This document shows, piece after piece, positions 1-8,663 of a stretch of DNA of 64,000 bases. The notes under the pieces are model-generated. The model did no database searches and had not been told where the DNA came from. It saw only the letters and a list, made by a program, of their open reading frames with translations. A program made the position numbers and the translations under genes. This stretch comes from Mycolicibacterium hodleri (GTDB taxonomy: Bacteria > Actinomycetota > Actinomycetes > Mycobacteriales > Mycobacteriaceae): NCBI RefSeq assembly GCF_025822245.1, contig NZ_JACKTL010000053.1, positions 219,003-283,002 on the forward strand, given 5' to 3'. Every line of letters begins with the position of its first letter. Position 1 is the first letter of the stretch.

Positions 1-1
1 G

Positions 2-373
2 CTGCCGATTCTCGCGCTGATCGTGGTCGCGGTCTGGCTTCTCGGTGTCGGCACCCTGCAGGACCTTGCGTTGGTCCAGCTGGTCGGCGTCGTCGTGGGC
101 ACGTACTCGTCGATCTTCTTCGCCACGCCGCTGCTGGTGGCCATGAGGGAGCGCACCGACCTGGTCAAGGCACACACCCGGCGCGTCACGAACCGGCGCA
201 AGGGCAAGGGCTCGACCCTGGATGCGGGCGCGGATCCCGTGGACGCGGTCACCGTCGCCCAGCCCGAGAAGGTGTCGGTCTCGGCCACCCCCGCCCCCGA
301 GAAGCCGGCCCCTGGTGCGAAGCCGAGCCGTCCCACCGGTAGGCCGTCGGGTAAGCGGAACGCCAGGCGGTAA
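2..373 (+). CDS. secF: Protein translocase subunit SecF, C-terminal part (5' truncated by window edge)
   Basis: The reading frame is open from base 2, so the gene begins upstream of the window. The visible 123 residues start inside a transmembrane helix, continue through a second hydrophobic segment with the SecD/SecF-like stretch GTYSSIFFATPLLV, and end in a long Lys/Pro/Arg-rich cytoplasmic tail typical of actinobacterial SecF. SecF works with SecD as the proton-driven accessory of the SecYEG translocon in the inner membrane. The next gene starts 6 bp downstream, matching the mycobacterial order secF, lipoprotein, apt, rel. Identification rests on this short C-terminus plus synteny. Confidence 0.9.
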   Translation: MPILALIVVAVWLLGVGTLQDLALVQLVGVVVGTYSSIFFATPLLVAMRERTDLVKAHTRRVTNRRKGKGSTLDAGADPVDAVTVAQPEKVSVSATPAPEKPAPGAKPSRPTGRPSGKRNARR

Positions 374-379
374 GCCTCG

Positions 380-2035
380 ATGATGGTCAGACCCCGGCGG
401 GTCTCGATCCTGGCGGCCGTGATCGGGTTGGTCGGCTGCCTCGGCCTGTCCTCGTGTGCGAGCGGCCCGGCCGACGAGATCGACTACGCCGTCGACGGCA
501 CGCTGATCACCTACAACACGAACACGGTGGTGGGCGCGGCCTCGGCGGGTCCGCAGGCCTTCGCGCGCGTCCTCACCGGGTTCAACTACCACGGGCCGGA
601 GGGGCAGGTCGTCGGCGACCGTGACTTCGGCACCATCTCGGTGGTGGGGCGGGCGCCGTTGGTGTTGGACTACGTGATCAGCGACGAGGCCGTGTACTCC
701 GACGGCAAGCCCGTCACGTGTGACGACATGGTGTTGGCGTGGGCAGCGCAGTCCGGCCGGTTCCCCGGCTTCGACGCCGCCAGCCGGGCCGGCTACGGCG
801 ACATCGCCGACGTCGACTGCGCCCCCGGGCAGAAGAAGGCCAGGGTGTCGTTCGCCCAGGATCGCGGGTTCGTCGACTTCGGCCAGTTGTTCGCCGCGAC
901 CGCGATGATGCCGTCTCACGTCATCGCCGACGAACTCGGCGCGGGCGACGGTGCGGTCACCGCCGCGCTCCAGGCTGGTGACCTGCCCAGGATCGAACGC
1001 ATCGCCCAGTTGTGGAACACCGTCTGGAACCTGGGCCCCGATGTGGACCTGAAGCGCTTCCCGTCGTCGGGGCCATACAAGCTGAGCTCGGTCGGCGCCG
1101 ACGGGACGGTCGTGCTCGTGGCCAACGACAAGTGGTGGGGCGCGAAGCCCGTCACGGGAACGATCACCGTGTGGCCGCGCGGCGCGGACGTCCAGGAGCG
1201 GGTGAACTCGGGGGCGTACGACGTCGTCGACGTGGCGGCGGGATCGTCGGGGGTGCTGACCCTGCCTGCCGACTACGTGCGGACCGACAGCCCGTCGGCG
1301 GGCATCGAACAGCTGATCTTCGCGCCGAGCGGCCCGTTGTCGAACCCCGACGCACGACGCGCGCTCGCGCTGTGTACGCCGCGCGACGCGATCGCCGAGA
1401 ACGCGCAGGCGCCGATCTCCAACAGTCGGCTGAATCCGACCGCGGAGGACTCGATGACGGCTGCGGAGAACGCGGCGGAGGGCGGTCGGTTCAGCACGTC
1501 GAATCCCGCGGCGGCGCGCGACGCGCTCGGAGGGAACCCGCTGACGGTGCGCATCGGCTACCAGAGCCCGAACGCCCGCCTGGCGGCCACCGTGGGCGCA
1601 ATCGCCAAGGCCTGTGAGCCGGCGGGCATCTCCGTCACGGACGCGGCATCGGATGCGATCGGCCCGGAGTCGTTGCGGCAGAACCAGATCGACGTGCTGC
1701 TGGCGAGCACGGGCGGCGCGGCGGGCAGCGGCTCGTCCGGTTCGTCGGCGATGGACGCCTACGACCTGTTCAGCGGTAACGGCAACAACCTGTCCGGCTA
1801 CGCGAACGAACAGGTCGACGGTGTCATCGGGGCATTGGCGGTGACGTCCGACCCGAAGGAATACGCCCGCCTGCTGGGCGAGGGTGCGCCCGTACTGTGG
1901 GACGACATGCCCACCCTGCCGCTGTACCGTCAGCAGCGAACTCTGCTGACGTCGTCGAAGATGACGGCGGTGAACAGCAGTCCGACGCGATGGGGTGCGG
2001 GGTGGAACATGGACCGTTGGGCGCTGACCCGATGA
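380..2035 (+). CDS. Peptide ABC transporter substrate-binding lipoprotein (SBP family 5; Rv2585c-like)
   Basis: 551 residues with a lipoprotein signal peptide: basic start, hydrophobic core and lipobox LSSC with the acylated Cys at residue 26. The mature part has the fold markers of family 5 extracellular solute-binding proteins (DppA/OppA type), including a segment on a conserved 'VTCDDMVLAWAAQSG'-like pattern and a C-terminal 'W..MPTLPLYRQ' segment. Family members bind peptides outside the membrane, but no permease or ATPase gene is adjacent, so the ligand is open. It lies 6 bp after secF and overlaps apt by 4 bp (ATGA), suggesting an operon with apt. Two ATG codons in tandem open the gene. 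Confidence 0.85.
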   Translation: MMVRPRRVSILAAVIGLVGCLGLSSCASGPADEIDYAVDGTLITYNTNTVVGAASAGPQAFARVLTGFNYHGPEGQVVGDRDFGTISVVGRAPLVLDYVISDEAVYSDGKPVTCDDMVLAWAAQSGRFPGFDAASRAGYGDIADVDCAPGQKKARVSFAQDRGFVDFGQLFAATAMMPSHVIADELGAGDGAVTAALQAGDLPRIERIAQLWNTVWNLGPDVDLKRFPSSGPYKLSSVGADGTVVLVANDKWWGAKPVTGTITVWPRGADVQERVNSGAYDVVDVAAGSSGVLTLPADYVRTDSPSAGIEQLIFAPSGPLSNPDARRALALCTPRDAIAENAQAPISNSRLNPTAEDSMTAAENAAEGGRFSTSNPAAARDALGGNPLTVRIGYQSPNARLAATVGAIAKACEPAGISVTDAASDAIGPESLRQNQIDVLLASTGGAAGSGSSGSSAMDAYDLFSGNGNNLSGYANEQVDGVIGALAVTSDPKEYARLLGEGAPVLWDDMPTLPLYRQQRTLLTSSKMTAVNSSPTRWGAGWNMDRWALTR

Positions 2036-2571
2036 GCGACTCCTCCGGAGGCGACGTCGCCGCGGTGATCCAGTCGTTGATGCGCCAGGTTCCCGATTTC
2101 CCGGAGCCCGGTATTCAGTTCAAGGACCTCACTCCGGTGCTCGCCGATGCGCGCGGGCTCGCGACGGTGACCGACGCGCTGGCCGCCGTCGCCGGCGAGG
2201 TGGACCTGGTGGCGGGCATCGACGCCCGCGGCTTCCTGTTGGGAGCCGCCGTCGCGATCCGCCTCGGCACCGGCGTCCTGGCGATTCGCAAGGGCGGCAA
2301 GCTGCCGCCGCCCGTGCACAGTGAGACCTATGACCTGGAATACGGCAGCGCAACCCTGGAGATTCCGGCCGACGGAATGGACTTGGCCGGCCTGCGCGTT
2401 CTGTTGGTGGACGACGTGCTCGCCACAGGGGGCACCTTGGCGGCTGCCACCACGTTGTTGAGGACTGGTGGCGCGACGGTCAGCGACGCCGCGGTGGTGC
2501 TGGAGCTGTCGGCTTTGAACGGGCGCGCGGTGCTGCCGGATCTGGCAGTCGCGAGCCTGTACGTGGTGTGA
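2032..2571 (+). CDS. apt: Adenine phosphoribosyltransferase
   Basis: Converts adenine and PRPP to AMP in purine salvage (cytoplasm). The 179-residue protein has the N-terminal signature PDFPEPGIQFKDLTPVLAD and the PRPP-binding loop VLLVDDVLATGGTL, both diagnostic of Apt. The start ATG overlaps the lipoprotein stop in an ATGA, so the longer upstream extension of the frame is not used. The stop lies 55 bp before the Rel start. In mycobacteria apt and rel are neighbours, linking purine salvage with (p)ppGpp metabolism. Confidence 0.95.
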   Translation: MSDSSGGDVAAVIQSLMRQVPDFPEPGIQFKDLTPVLADARGLATVTDALAAVAGEVDLVAGIDARGFLLGAAVAIRLGTGVLAIRKGGKLPPPVHSETYDLEYGSATLEIPADGMDLAGLRVLLVDDVLATGGTLAAATTLLRTGGATVSDAAVVLELSALNGRAVLPDLAVASLYVV

Positions 2572-2626
2572 TGAGCACGAGCGCATATCCTCGATGAATA
2601 GCGGTACGGGGCAGGAGGTGAGCACG

Positions 2627-4972
2627 GTGGCCGACGACCATGCCCTGACTCAAACGCAGCCGATGCCCGTCATCACCCCCGACGCGGTCGCGCCGGAGAA
2701 CGCCAAGACCTCCTCGAGTGCATCGCGGCGCGTGCGGGCCCGGCTGGCCCGTCGGATGACCTCTCAGCGCAGCGCGGTGAACCCCGTCCTGGAGCCGCTG
2801 GTCGCCGTTCACCGGGAGGTCTACCCGAAGGCCGATCTGGCTCTGCTGCAGCGCGCCTACGAGGTGGCCGAGAAGCGGCACGCCGATCAGTTGCGCCGCT
2901 CCGGGGACCCCTACATCACCCACCCCTTGGCGGTCGCCAACATCCTCGCCGAACTCGGCATGGACACGACGACGCTCGTCGCCGCCCTGCTGCACGACAC
3001 CGTGGAGGACACGGGTTACACCCTGGAGGCGCTGACCGCCGACTTCGGGGTGGAGGTCGGCCATCTGGTGGACGGCGTCACCAAGCTCGACAAGGTGGTG
3101 CTGGGCAACGCCGCCGAGGGTGAGACCATCCGCAAGATGATCATCGCGATGGCCCGCGACCCGAGGGTCCTCGTCATCAAGGTCGCCGACCGTTTGCACA
3201 ACATGCGCACCATGCGGTTCCTGCCGCCGGAGAAGCAGGCCCGCAAGGCACGCGAGACGTTGGAAGTCATTGCCCCCCTTGCCCATCGGCTCGGCATGGC
3301 CACGGTCAAGTGGGAGCTCGAGGATCTCTCGTTTGCGATCCTGCACCCGAAGAAGTACGAGGAGATCGTGCGACTGGTGGCCGACCGGGCGCCGTCGCGG
3401 GACACCTATCTGGCCAAGGTGCGGGCCGAGATCGCCAACACCGTCAACGCGTCGAAGATCAACGCCACCGTCGAGGGCCGGCCCAAGCACTACTGGTCGA
3501 TCTATCAGAAGATGATCGTCAAGGGCCGCGACTTCGACGAGATCCACGACCTGGTGGGCGTGCGGATCCTGTGCGACGAGATCCGGGACTGCTACGCCGC
3601 CGTCGGCGCCGTCCACTCGCTGTGGCAGCCGATGGCGGGTCGGTTCAAGGACTACATCGCCCAGCCGCGCTACGGCGTCTACCAGTCATTGCACACCACC
3701 GTCGTCGGGCCCGAGGGCAAGCCGCTGGAGGTGCAGATCCGCACCCGCGACATGCACCGCACCGCGGAGTACGGCATCGCCGCGCACTGGCGGTACAAGG
3801 AAGCCAAGGGCCGCAACGGCGTTCCGGCCAACAACGCCGCCGCCGAGATCGACGACATGGCCTGGATGCGTCAACTCCTCGACTGGCAGCGGGAAGCTGC
3901 CGACCCGGGCGAGTTCCTCGAGTCCCTGCGCTACGACCTTGCGGTCCAAGAGATCTTCGTCTTCACCCCCAAGGGTGACGTCGTGACGCTGCCCACCGGG
4001 TCGACGCCGGTGGACTTCGCCTACGCGGTGCACACCGAGGTCGGGCACCGCTGCATCGGGGCGCGGGTCAACGGCCGACTGGTGGCGTTGGAGCGCAAGC
4101 TCGAAAACGGCGAAGTGGTCGAGGTCTTCACCTCCAAGGCGCTCAACGCGGGCCCGTCGCGGGACTGGCAGACGTTCGTGGTGTCGCCGCGGGCCAAGGC
4201 CAAGATCCGGCAGTGGTTCGCCAAGGAGCGACGGGAGGAAGCCCTCGAGTCGGGCAAGGACTCCATCGCCCGTGAGGTCCGCCGCGGCGGACTTCCGTTG
4301 CAGCGCTTGATGAATGCCGAGTCGATGGCGGCGTTGGCCAGGGAGCTGCGCTACGTCGACGTGTCGTCGCTCTACACCGCCGTTGGCGAGGGGCACGTCT
4401 CGGCGCGTCACGTCGTGCAGCGGTTGGTCGCTCAGCTCGGTGGGGACGAAGAGGCCGAGAACGAGATCGCCGAGCGGTCGACGCCGGCGACCATGCCGGT
4501 GCGACAGCGCACCAGCGAGGACGTCGGTGTCGCCGTTCCCGGTGCGCCGGGCGTGCTGACCAAGCTGGCGAAGTGCTGCACGCCGGTACCCGGTGACAAC
4601 ATCCTCGGCTTCGTCACACGCGGCGGCGGCGTCAGCGTCCACCGCACCGACTGCACCAATGCGACGTCCCTGGAGGAGCAGTCCGAGCGCATCATCGACG
4701 TCAAGTGGGCGCCGTCGCCGTCGTCGGTGTTCCTGGTCGCCATTCAGGTGGAGGCGCTCGACCGGCACCGGCTGCTGTCCGACGTGACGCGGGTGCTGGC
4801 CGACGAGAAGGTCAACATCCTGTCCGCGTCGGTGGCGACGTCCAACGACCGCGTGGCCATCAGCAGGTTCACCTTCGAGATGGGCGATCCCAAGCACCTC
4901 GGGCACGTGCTGAACGTGGTCCGCAACGTGGAGGGCGTCTACGACGTCTACCGGGTGACCTCCGCCGCCTGA
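2627..4972 (+). CDS. relA: Bifunctional (p)ppGpp synthetase/hydrolase Rel
   Basis: Makes and degrades the stringent-response alarmone (p)ppGpp. Domain order over 781 residues: HD hydrolase (HDTVEDT with the metal-binding H123/D124), synthetase domain (RFKDYIAQPRYGVYQSLHTT region), TGS domain near LPTGSTPVDFAYAVHTEVGHRC, a zinc-finger-like KCCTPVPGD segment, and a C-terminal ACT domain. Both catalytic sites look intact, so it should be bifunctional like mycobacterial Rel. I chose GTG 2627 because AGGAGG at 2613-2618 sits 8 nt upstream and the N-terminus MADDH then matches mycobacterial Rel; an in-frame ATG at 2594 gives 11 extra residues but would put this Shine-Dalgarno inside the gene. Confidence 0.95.
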   Translation: MADDHALTQTQPMPVITPDAVAPENAKTSSSASRRVRARLARRMTSQRSAVNPVLEPLVAVHREVYPKADLALLQRAYEVAEKRHADQLRRSGDPYITHPLAVANILAELGMDTTTLVAALLHDTVEDTGYTLEALTADFGVEVGHLVDGVTKLDKVVLGNAAEGETIRKMIIAMARDPRVLVIKVADRLHNMRTMRFLPPEKQARKARETLEVIAPLAHRLGMATVKWELEDLSFAILHPKKYEEIVRLVADRAPSRDTYLAKVRAEIANTVNASKINATVEGRPKHYWSIYQKMIVKGRDFDEIHDLVGVRILCDEIRDCYAAVGAVHSLWQPMAGRFKDYIAQPRYGVYQSLHTTVVGPEGKPLEVQIRTRDMHRTAEYGIAAHWRYKEAKGRNGVPANNAAAEIDDMAWMRQLLDWQREAADPGEFLESLRYDLAVQEIFVFTPKGDVVTLPTGSTPVDFAYAVHTEVGHRCIGARVNGRLVALERKLENGEVVEVFTSKALNAGPSRDWQTFVVSPRAKAKIRQWFAKERREEALESGKDSIAREVRRGGLPLQRLMNAESMAALARELRYVDVSSLYTAVGEGHVSARHVVQRLVAQLGGDEEAENEIAERSTPATMPVRQRTSEDVGVAVPGAPGVLTKLAKCCTPVPGDNILGFVTRGGGVSVHRTDCTNATSLEEQSERIIDVKWAPSPSSVFLVAIQVEALDRHRLLSDVTRVLADEKVNILSASVATSNDRVAISRFTFEMGDPKHLGHVLNVVRNVEGVYDVYRVTSAA

Positions 4973-5002
4973 CCGCTTCCGGGGTGGCCGGCGGGGGTTG
5001 GG

Positions 5003-6201
5003 TCAGCGGCCGCGCGTGGTGACAGCGCCGATGCCGGCCGCGAGCAGACAGGCGACGGCGACCGCCGAGGCGAACCACGGGAACACCTCACCCAGCGACC
5101 AGTGGGTCGCGGCCCAGCCCGCCGCGATGGTCGGCACGGCCATGGCGCTGTAGGCCATCAGGTAGAACGCCGACATGGTCTCGCCGCGGCGGTCGGCGGG
5201 CACCACGTGCGACAGGTGCCGCAGTGAGCCGCCGAAGCCGAGGCCGAACGTCGCGCCGAGGACCGCGGCCGCGGCGAGCACCAGGGGCCAGCTGTGGGTG
5301 GCCAGGACCGGGATGGTGAGGACCAGCGCGATCGCCATGCCGACGTCGCCGATGATGGCCGACGGCGCGCCGGTATCCGAGTGGAGAAGAGTTGGACGAC
5401 GGCGGCGGCGAACGCCGTCGTGCCGACCACCGCGCCGCCGAACGCCAGGTTGTGGACGTGCGTCTGCTGGGCCGCCAGCGACGGATAGAGCGACAGCAGC
5501 ACCCCGAGCACCGACCACGACGCGGTGGCGCCGAGTGCGGCGAACCAGAAGTCGCCGCGGATCTCGGCGGGCACGGCCGGTTTGGCGATCCGGATGGGCC
5601 CACGCGTGCGCGTCAGGTGAGGCTCCCGCAGTGCGAGGACCCCGATGCCGAGGACGGCGCAGATCACCGCGACGATCGCATACGGGGTGCGCATGGGGTG
5701 CGGTGCGTATTGCGCCAGCACGGCCGAGCCGACGATCGCGACCGTCATGCCGATGTTGAAGGCCACCCCGCTGAGCTGCCCAGAGCGGACCCCGTGGTGG
5801 GGGCGCAGATCCAGCAGGGCCGCCGCTCCGGCCACCACGATCGAGCCGACGGCCGCGCCGTGGATCACGCGGGCGAGCATCAGCATGGCCATGCCGTCGG
5901 CGATCAGGAAGACGCCGAGTCCGGCGATCATCGCGACCAGGGCGCCCAGCAGCACGGGTTTGCGTCCGACGACGTCGGAGACCTTGCCGGCGACCAGGAC
6001 CGCGCCGAGTGCGGCGATGGCGTACACCGCGAAGACCAGGGTGGTGGACAGCGGCGAGAGGTGCCACTTCTCCTCGTACATCCCGTACAGGGGTGCGGGC
6101 AGACCGGACACCCCCAGGGCAACGCCGCTGAGGACGAGCAGCAGGGTGTACGCGCCGCGCTGGGTCTCGTCGGTGCGCGGTGCGGCTGCGACCACTGCCA
6201 C
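5003..6201 (-). pseudogene. MFS transporter, interrupted by an apparent 1-nt deletion
   Basis: The N-terminal two-thirds, read from GTG 6201 with GAGGAGGA about 6 nt upstream, is a typical major facilitator: hydrophobic helices plus the loop 2-3 motif GKVSDVVGRKPVLLGAL. Around 5370-5373 the frame breaks. The C-terminal helices (GDVGMAIALVLTIPVLAT onward, to TGA at 5003) continue in another frame. Adding one base at that point restores VVQLFSTRIP-GAPSAIIGDVG, so this is one missing nucleotide in a gene of about 399 codons, either a real mutation or an assembly error. The divergent arsR and the operator between them suggest a regulated exporter; the substrate is unknown. Confidence 0.75.
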
Positions 6202-6223
6202 GATTCCTCCTCGAGTCGGCGTC

Positions 6224-6243
6224 GGTTCGACGAAGGTCGAACC
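6224..6243. promoter_or_regulatory. Perfect 20-bp dyad between the ArsR and MFS genes (probable operator)
   Basis: GGTTCGAC (6224-6231), a 4-nt spacer GAAG, then GTCGAACC (6236-6243): both 8-bp arms match perfectly. It ends 10 nt before the arsR -10 hexamer and lies 23 bp upstream of the MFS start, so a bound repressor could control both directions. A further half-site GTCGAACC occurs at 6273-6280 inside the start of arsR. Confidence 0.7.
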
Positions 6244-6253
6244 GGGTCAAGGG

Positions 6254-6259
6254 TACGCT
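6254..6259 (+). promoter_or_regulatory. -10 hexamer TACGCT for leaderless arsR transcript
   Basis: TACGCT fits mycobacterial TANNNT and ends 7 nt before ATG 6267. There is no Shine-Dalgarno in the gap, so the transcript probably starts at the start codon. Confidence 0.55.
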
Positions 6260-6266
6260 CGGTTGG

Positions 6267-6626
6267 ATGAGCGTCGAACCGGTCGTGAGCCAGAACACGG
6301 TGGCGACGCCGTTTCCGACCCGTCCCGTCGCCGGCGTGCAGCAGCTTCTGGTCGCCCTCGCCGACCCGGTGCGGCTGGAGATGGTGCGACGGCTGATGAA
6401 CGCGCGGGCGCCGATGCCCTGCGCCCGCCTGTACGACGGCATCAACAAGTCAACGGCCACACACCATTTCACGACGCTGCGCGAAGTCGGCCTCATCGAG
6501 CGGCTCGTCGTCGACGGGCACACGCTTCAGCGGCTGCGCATCGACGAGGTCGGCGCGGCGGTCCCCGGCCTGCTGGACGCGGTCGTCGCGAAGGCAAACG
6601 GCGAAGCCGATTTGCGCGACGCCTAG
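6267..6626 (+). CDS. ArsR/SmtB-type winged-helix regulator
   Basis: 119 residues with an ArsR-type winged helix: VQQLLVALADPVRLEMVRRLMN, then a recognition-helix region INKSTATHHFTTLREVGLIE and a wing. No CxC metal-binding motif of the arsenic sensors is visible, so the inducer is not predictable. It is divergent from the MFS gene, and a perfect 20-bp dyad lies between them, suggesting autoregulation and repression of the exporter. The start is ATG 6267, supported by the -10 hexamer 7 nt upstream; a longer in-frame start at 6180 would span the operator. Its stop shares CTAG with the stop of the convergent cyclophilin gene. Confidence 0.85.
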   Translation: MSVEPVVSQNTVATPFPTRPVAGVQQLLVALADPVRLEMVRRLMNARAPMPCARLYDGINKSTATHHFTTLREVGLIERLVVDGHTLQRLRIDEVGAAVPGLLDAVVAKANGEADLRDA

Positions 6627-7639
6627 TCCAGCCTGATCGATCCGATGGTCACGCCGACCGCGGGTGCGCCGTCGTCGCTGCCGTCCTTGACCCCGCCCGC
6701 GGCGACGCGGTCGACGACGGCCAGGCCGGTCTCGTCGACCGTGCCGAACACCGTGTAGGTCGGCGGCAACTCGGAGTCCCGGTAGACGATGAAGAACTGG
6801 CTCCCGTTGGTGCCCTGCCCGGAGTTGGCCATGGCCAGCGTGCCCCGCGGGTAGACCACCGACGACTGCAGCGCCGGGTCGGCCAACCGGTACTGGTTGG
6901 TCGGGTACTCGTTGGGGAAGCGGTAACCCGGTCCGCCGTCACCGGTGCCCGTCGGATCGCCACACTGCAGCAGTCCGAGACTGCTCGAGGTCGTCAGCCG
7001 GTGACACGGCGTGTTGTCGTAGAACCCTTGCTGGGCCAGGCTGACGAAGTTGTTGACGGTGCAGGGCGCCTTCCCGTTGTCCAACTCCAGGCCGATCGCA
7101 CCGCCGGTGGTGGTGATGGTCGCCGCCACGTCTTCGGGCGTGGTGGGGATGCGGCCCGTCCGCGGCGGCTGCACCGGCTTGCCTGCGGGTGCGGTGGTGG
7201 CGGGGTACTGGCAGTTGGCCCCGAGGGTCGCCGACGGTTTGAAGGGCGGCAGCGGCTGTCCCGTGGCCGTGGCGCCCGGCCCGCCAGGTGCGCCCGACCG
7301 CGAGCGCTGTGCGTTCAGGTCCTCGGCCACGCGGACCAGCACGCCGGCGAGCGCGATCGTGGCGACCACGGCCACCACCGTCAGCGCCGCCACCACGTAG
7401 CTGACGACGAGTCCCGCGACGGCCAGTCCGTGACCGCCCTCACGGGTCTTCTTGATCTGGGACAACGACACGTGGCCGAACACGATGCCCAGCGGAAAGA
7501 ACAGGAACGCGCAGATCAACGACGCGATCGCAAACCCGTTGGTGGTGGGCGGCGGCGGCGCGGGCGGATAGCCCGGAGGGGGCGGGCCGGGCGGCAGCGG
7601 CGGATACCCCCCGTACGGCGGGGGAGGCGGGAAGGTCAC
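6623..7639 (-). CDS. Membrane-anchored cyclophilin-type peptidyl-prolyl isomerase with DUF4190-like N-terminus
   Basis: 338 residues: a Pro/Gly/Tyr-rich N-terminus (about 1-30), a DUF4190-like pair of transmembrane helices, a linker, then an extracytoplasmic cyclophilin domain with APCTVNNFVSLAQQGFYDNTPCHR, the GTLAMANSG.GTNGSQFFIVY core and a final GSIRLD. It should isomerise X-Pro bonds of exported proteins. It is the second of two tandem cyclophilin genes, starting 25 bp after the stop of the other. The start is GTG 7639; the frame continues upstream through the neighbour but has no family resemblance there. The stop overlaps the arsR stop at CTAG. Confidence 0.85.
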   Translation of the reverse strand: MTFPPPPPYGGYPPLPPGPPPPGYPPAPPPPTTNGFAIASLICAFLFFPLGIVFGHVSLSQIKKTREGGHGLAVAGLVVSYVVAALTVVAVVATIALAGVLVRVAEDLNAQRSRSGAPGGPGATATGQPLPPFKPSATLGANCQYPATTAPAGKPVQPPRTGRIPTTPEDVAATITTTGGAIGLELDNGKAPCTVNNFVSLAQQGFYDNTPCHRLTTSSSLGLLQCGDPTGTGDGGPGYRFPNEYPTNQYRLADPALQSSVVYPRGTLAMANSGQGTNGSQFFIVYRDSELPPTYTVFGTVDETGLAVVDRVAAGGVKDGSDDGAPAVGVTIGSIRLD

Positions 7640-7664
7640 GGTCGTCGCCCGGTTCGGTCCGGCG

Positions 7665-8561
7665 TCAGTCCAGCTGGAGTGACTTGATCTGGACGGGCGT
7701 CTTCGGCGCACCGTCGTCGGCTCCCCGGTCGCCGGGGACGACGCCGGCCGCGGCGATCTTGTCCAGCGTGGCCAAGCCGGTCGCGTCGATCGTGCCGAAC
7801 GCGGTGTAGTTCGGGGGCAGCTGCGAGTCCTTGTAGACCAGGAAGAACTGGCTGCCGTTGGACCCCGGCGCACCGGTGTTGGCCATCGCCAACGTGCCAC
7901 GCGGGTAGACCACCGGCGACTGCAGGGCCGGGTCGTCGGGCCGGTACTGGTCGCTCGGGTACTCGTTGACGAAGCCGTAGCCGGGCCCGCCGGTGCCCTT
8001 GCCGGTCGGGTCCCCACACTGCAGGACCGACAGGCCCGGTGACGTCGTCAGGCGGTGGCAGGGGGTGTCGTTGAAGTAGCCCTGCTGCGCGAGGCTGGCG
8101 AAGCTGTTCACCGTGCACGGCGCCTTGGCGTTGTCGAGCTGGAGCCCGAGGTTGCCCTCCGAGGTGGTCATGGACGCGCTGATCTGCGCCGGTTCCGTCG
8201 GCACCTTGCCCGACCGTGGGGGGTTGTTCTTCTTGCTGGCGGGCTCGCCCGGCGTCGCCGGGTACTGGCAGTCGGCACCGAGGTTGGCCGGGGCGACGAA
8301 CGGGGGAAGACCGCCACCGGCCGGCGGCGACGTCGACGGCGCGCCGGTCGACGGCGTCGTCGTGTCGGCCGAGGCCTGGGTGTCGGAGTCCTTGCTGGTC
8401 AGGACCACGGTCGCGACGACGGCGCCGATGACGAGCAACACGCCCACCACCGAGCCGACGATGGTGACGAGGCGCCGCCTGCGCTCCTGGGCGGCTCGGC
8501 GTTCGAGCTGGCGCTCCAATTTGCGCTTGGCCGTTTCCCGCCGCTGTTCGTTGGTCGGCAC
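7665..8561 (-). CDS. ppiB: Cyclophilin-type peptidyl-prolyl isomerase PpiB, membrane-anchored
   Basis: 298 residues: a highly basic N-terminus (TAKRKLERQLERRAAQE, a short coiled coil), one transmembrane helix at about residues 32-52, a Ser/Thr/Pro linker, and a C-terminal cyclophilin domain with APCTVNSFASLAQQGYFND and GTLAMANTGAPGSNGSQFFL. It closely resembles mycobacterial PpiB (Rv2582c), the catalytic domain being outside the membrane. Start GTG 8561 has AGGAGG 9 nt upstream. It is followed after 25 bp by a paralogue. Divergent from the MBL-fold gene, as in M. tuberculosis. Confidence 0.88.
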   Translation of the reverse strand: MPTNEQRRETAKRKLERQLERRAAQERRRRLVTIVGSVVGVLLVIGAVVATVVLTSKDSDTQASADTTTPSTGAPSTSPPAGGGLPPFVAPANLGADCQYPATPGEPASKKNNPPRSGKVPTEPAQISASMTTSEGNLGLQLDNAKAPCTVNSFASLAQQGYFNDTPCHRLTTSPGLSVLQCGDPTGKGTGGPGYGFVNEYPSDQYRPDDPALQSPVVYPRGTLAMANTGAPGSNGSQFFLVYKDSQLPPNYTAFGTIDATGLATLDKIAAAGVVPGDRGADDGAPKTPVQIKSLQLD

Positions 8562-8663
8562 CGCGGAGTCCTCCTCGTATTCGTGATCGGCAACGAGTGT
8601 GCCAGCAATGCCTGAGAAGAGGCGCCGCGACCCACGGGTGGGGTGGATGGGAAACTGGTCCCC

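Noticed and set aside
4973..5002. TGACC ... GGTCA pair between rel and the MFS gene as a terminator
   Set aside because: Five-base arms and no U-tract, expected by chance in GC-rich DNA.
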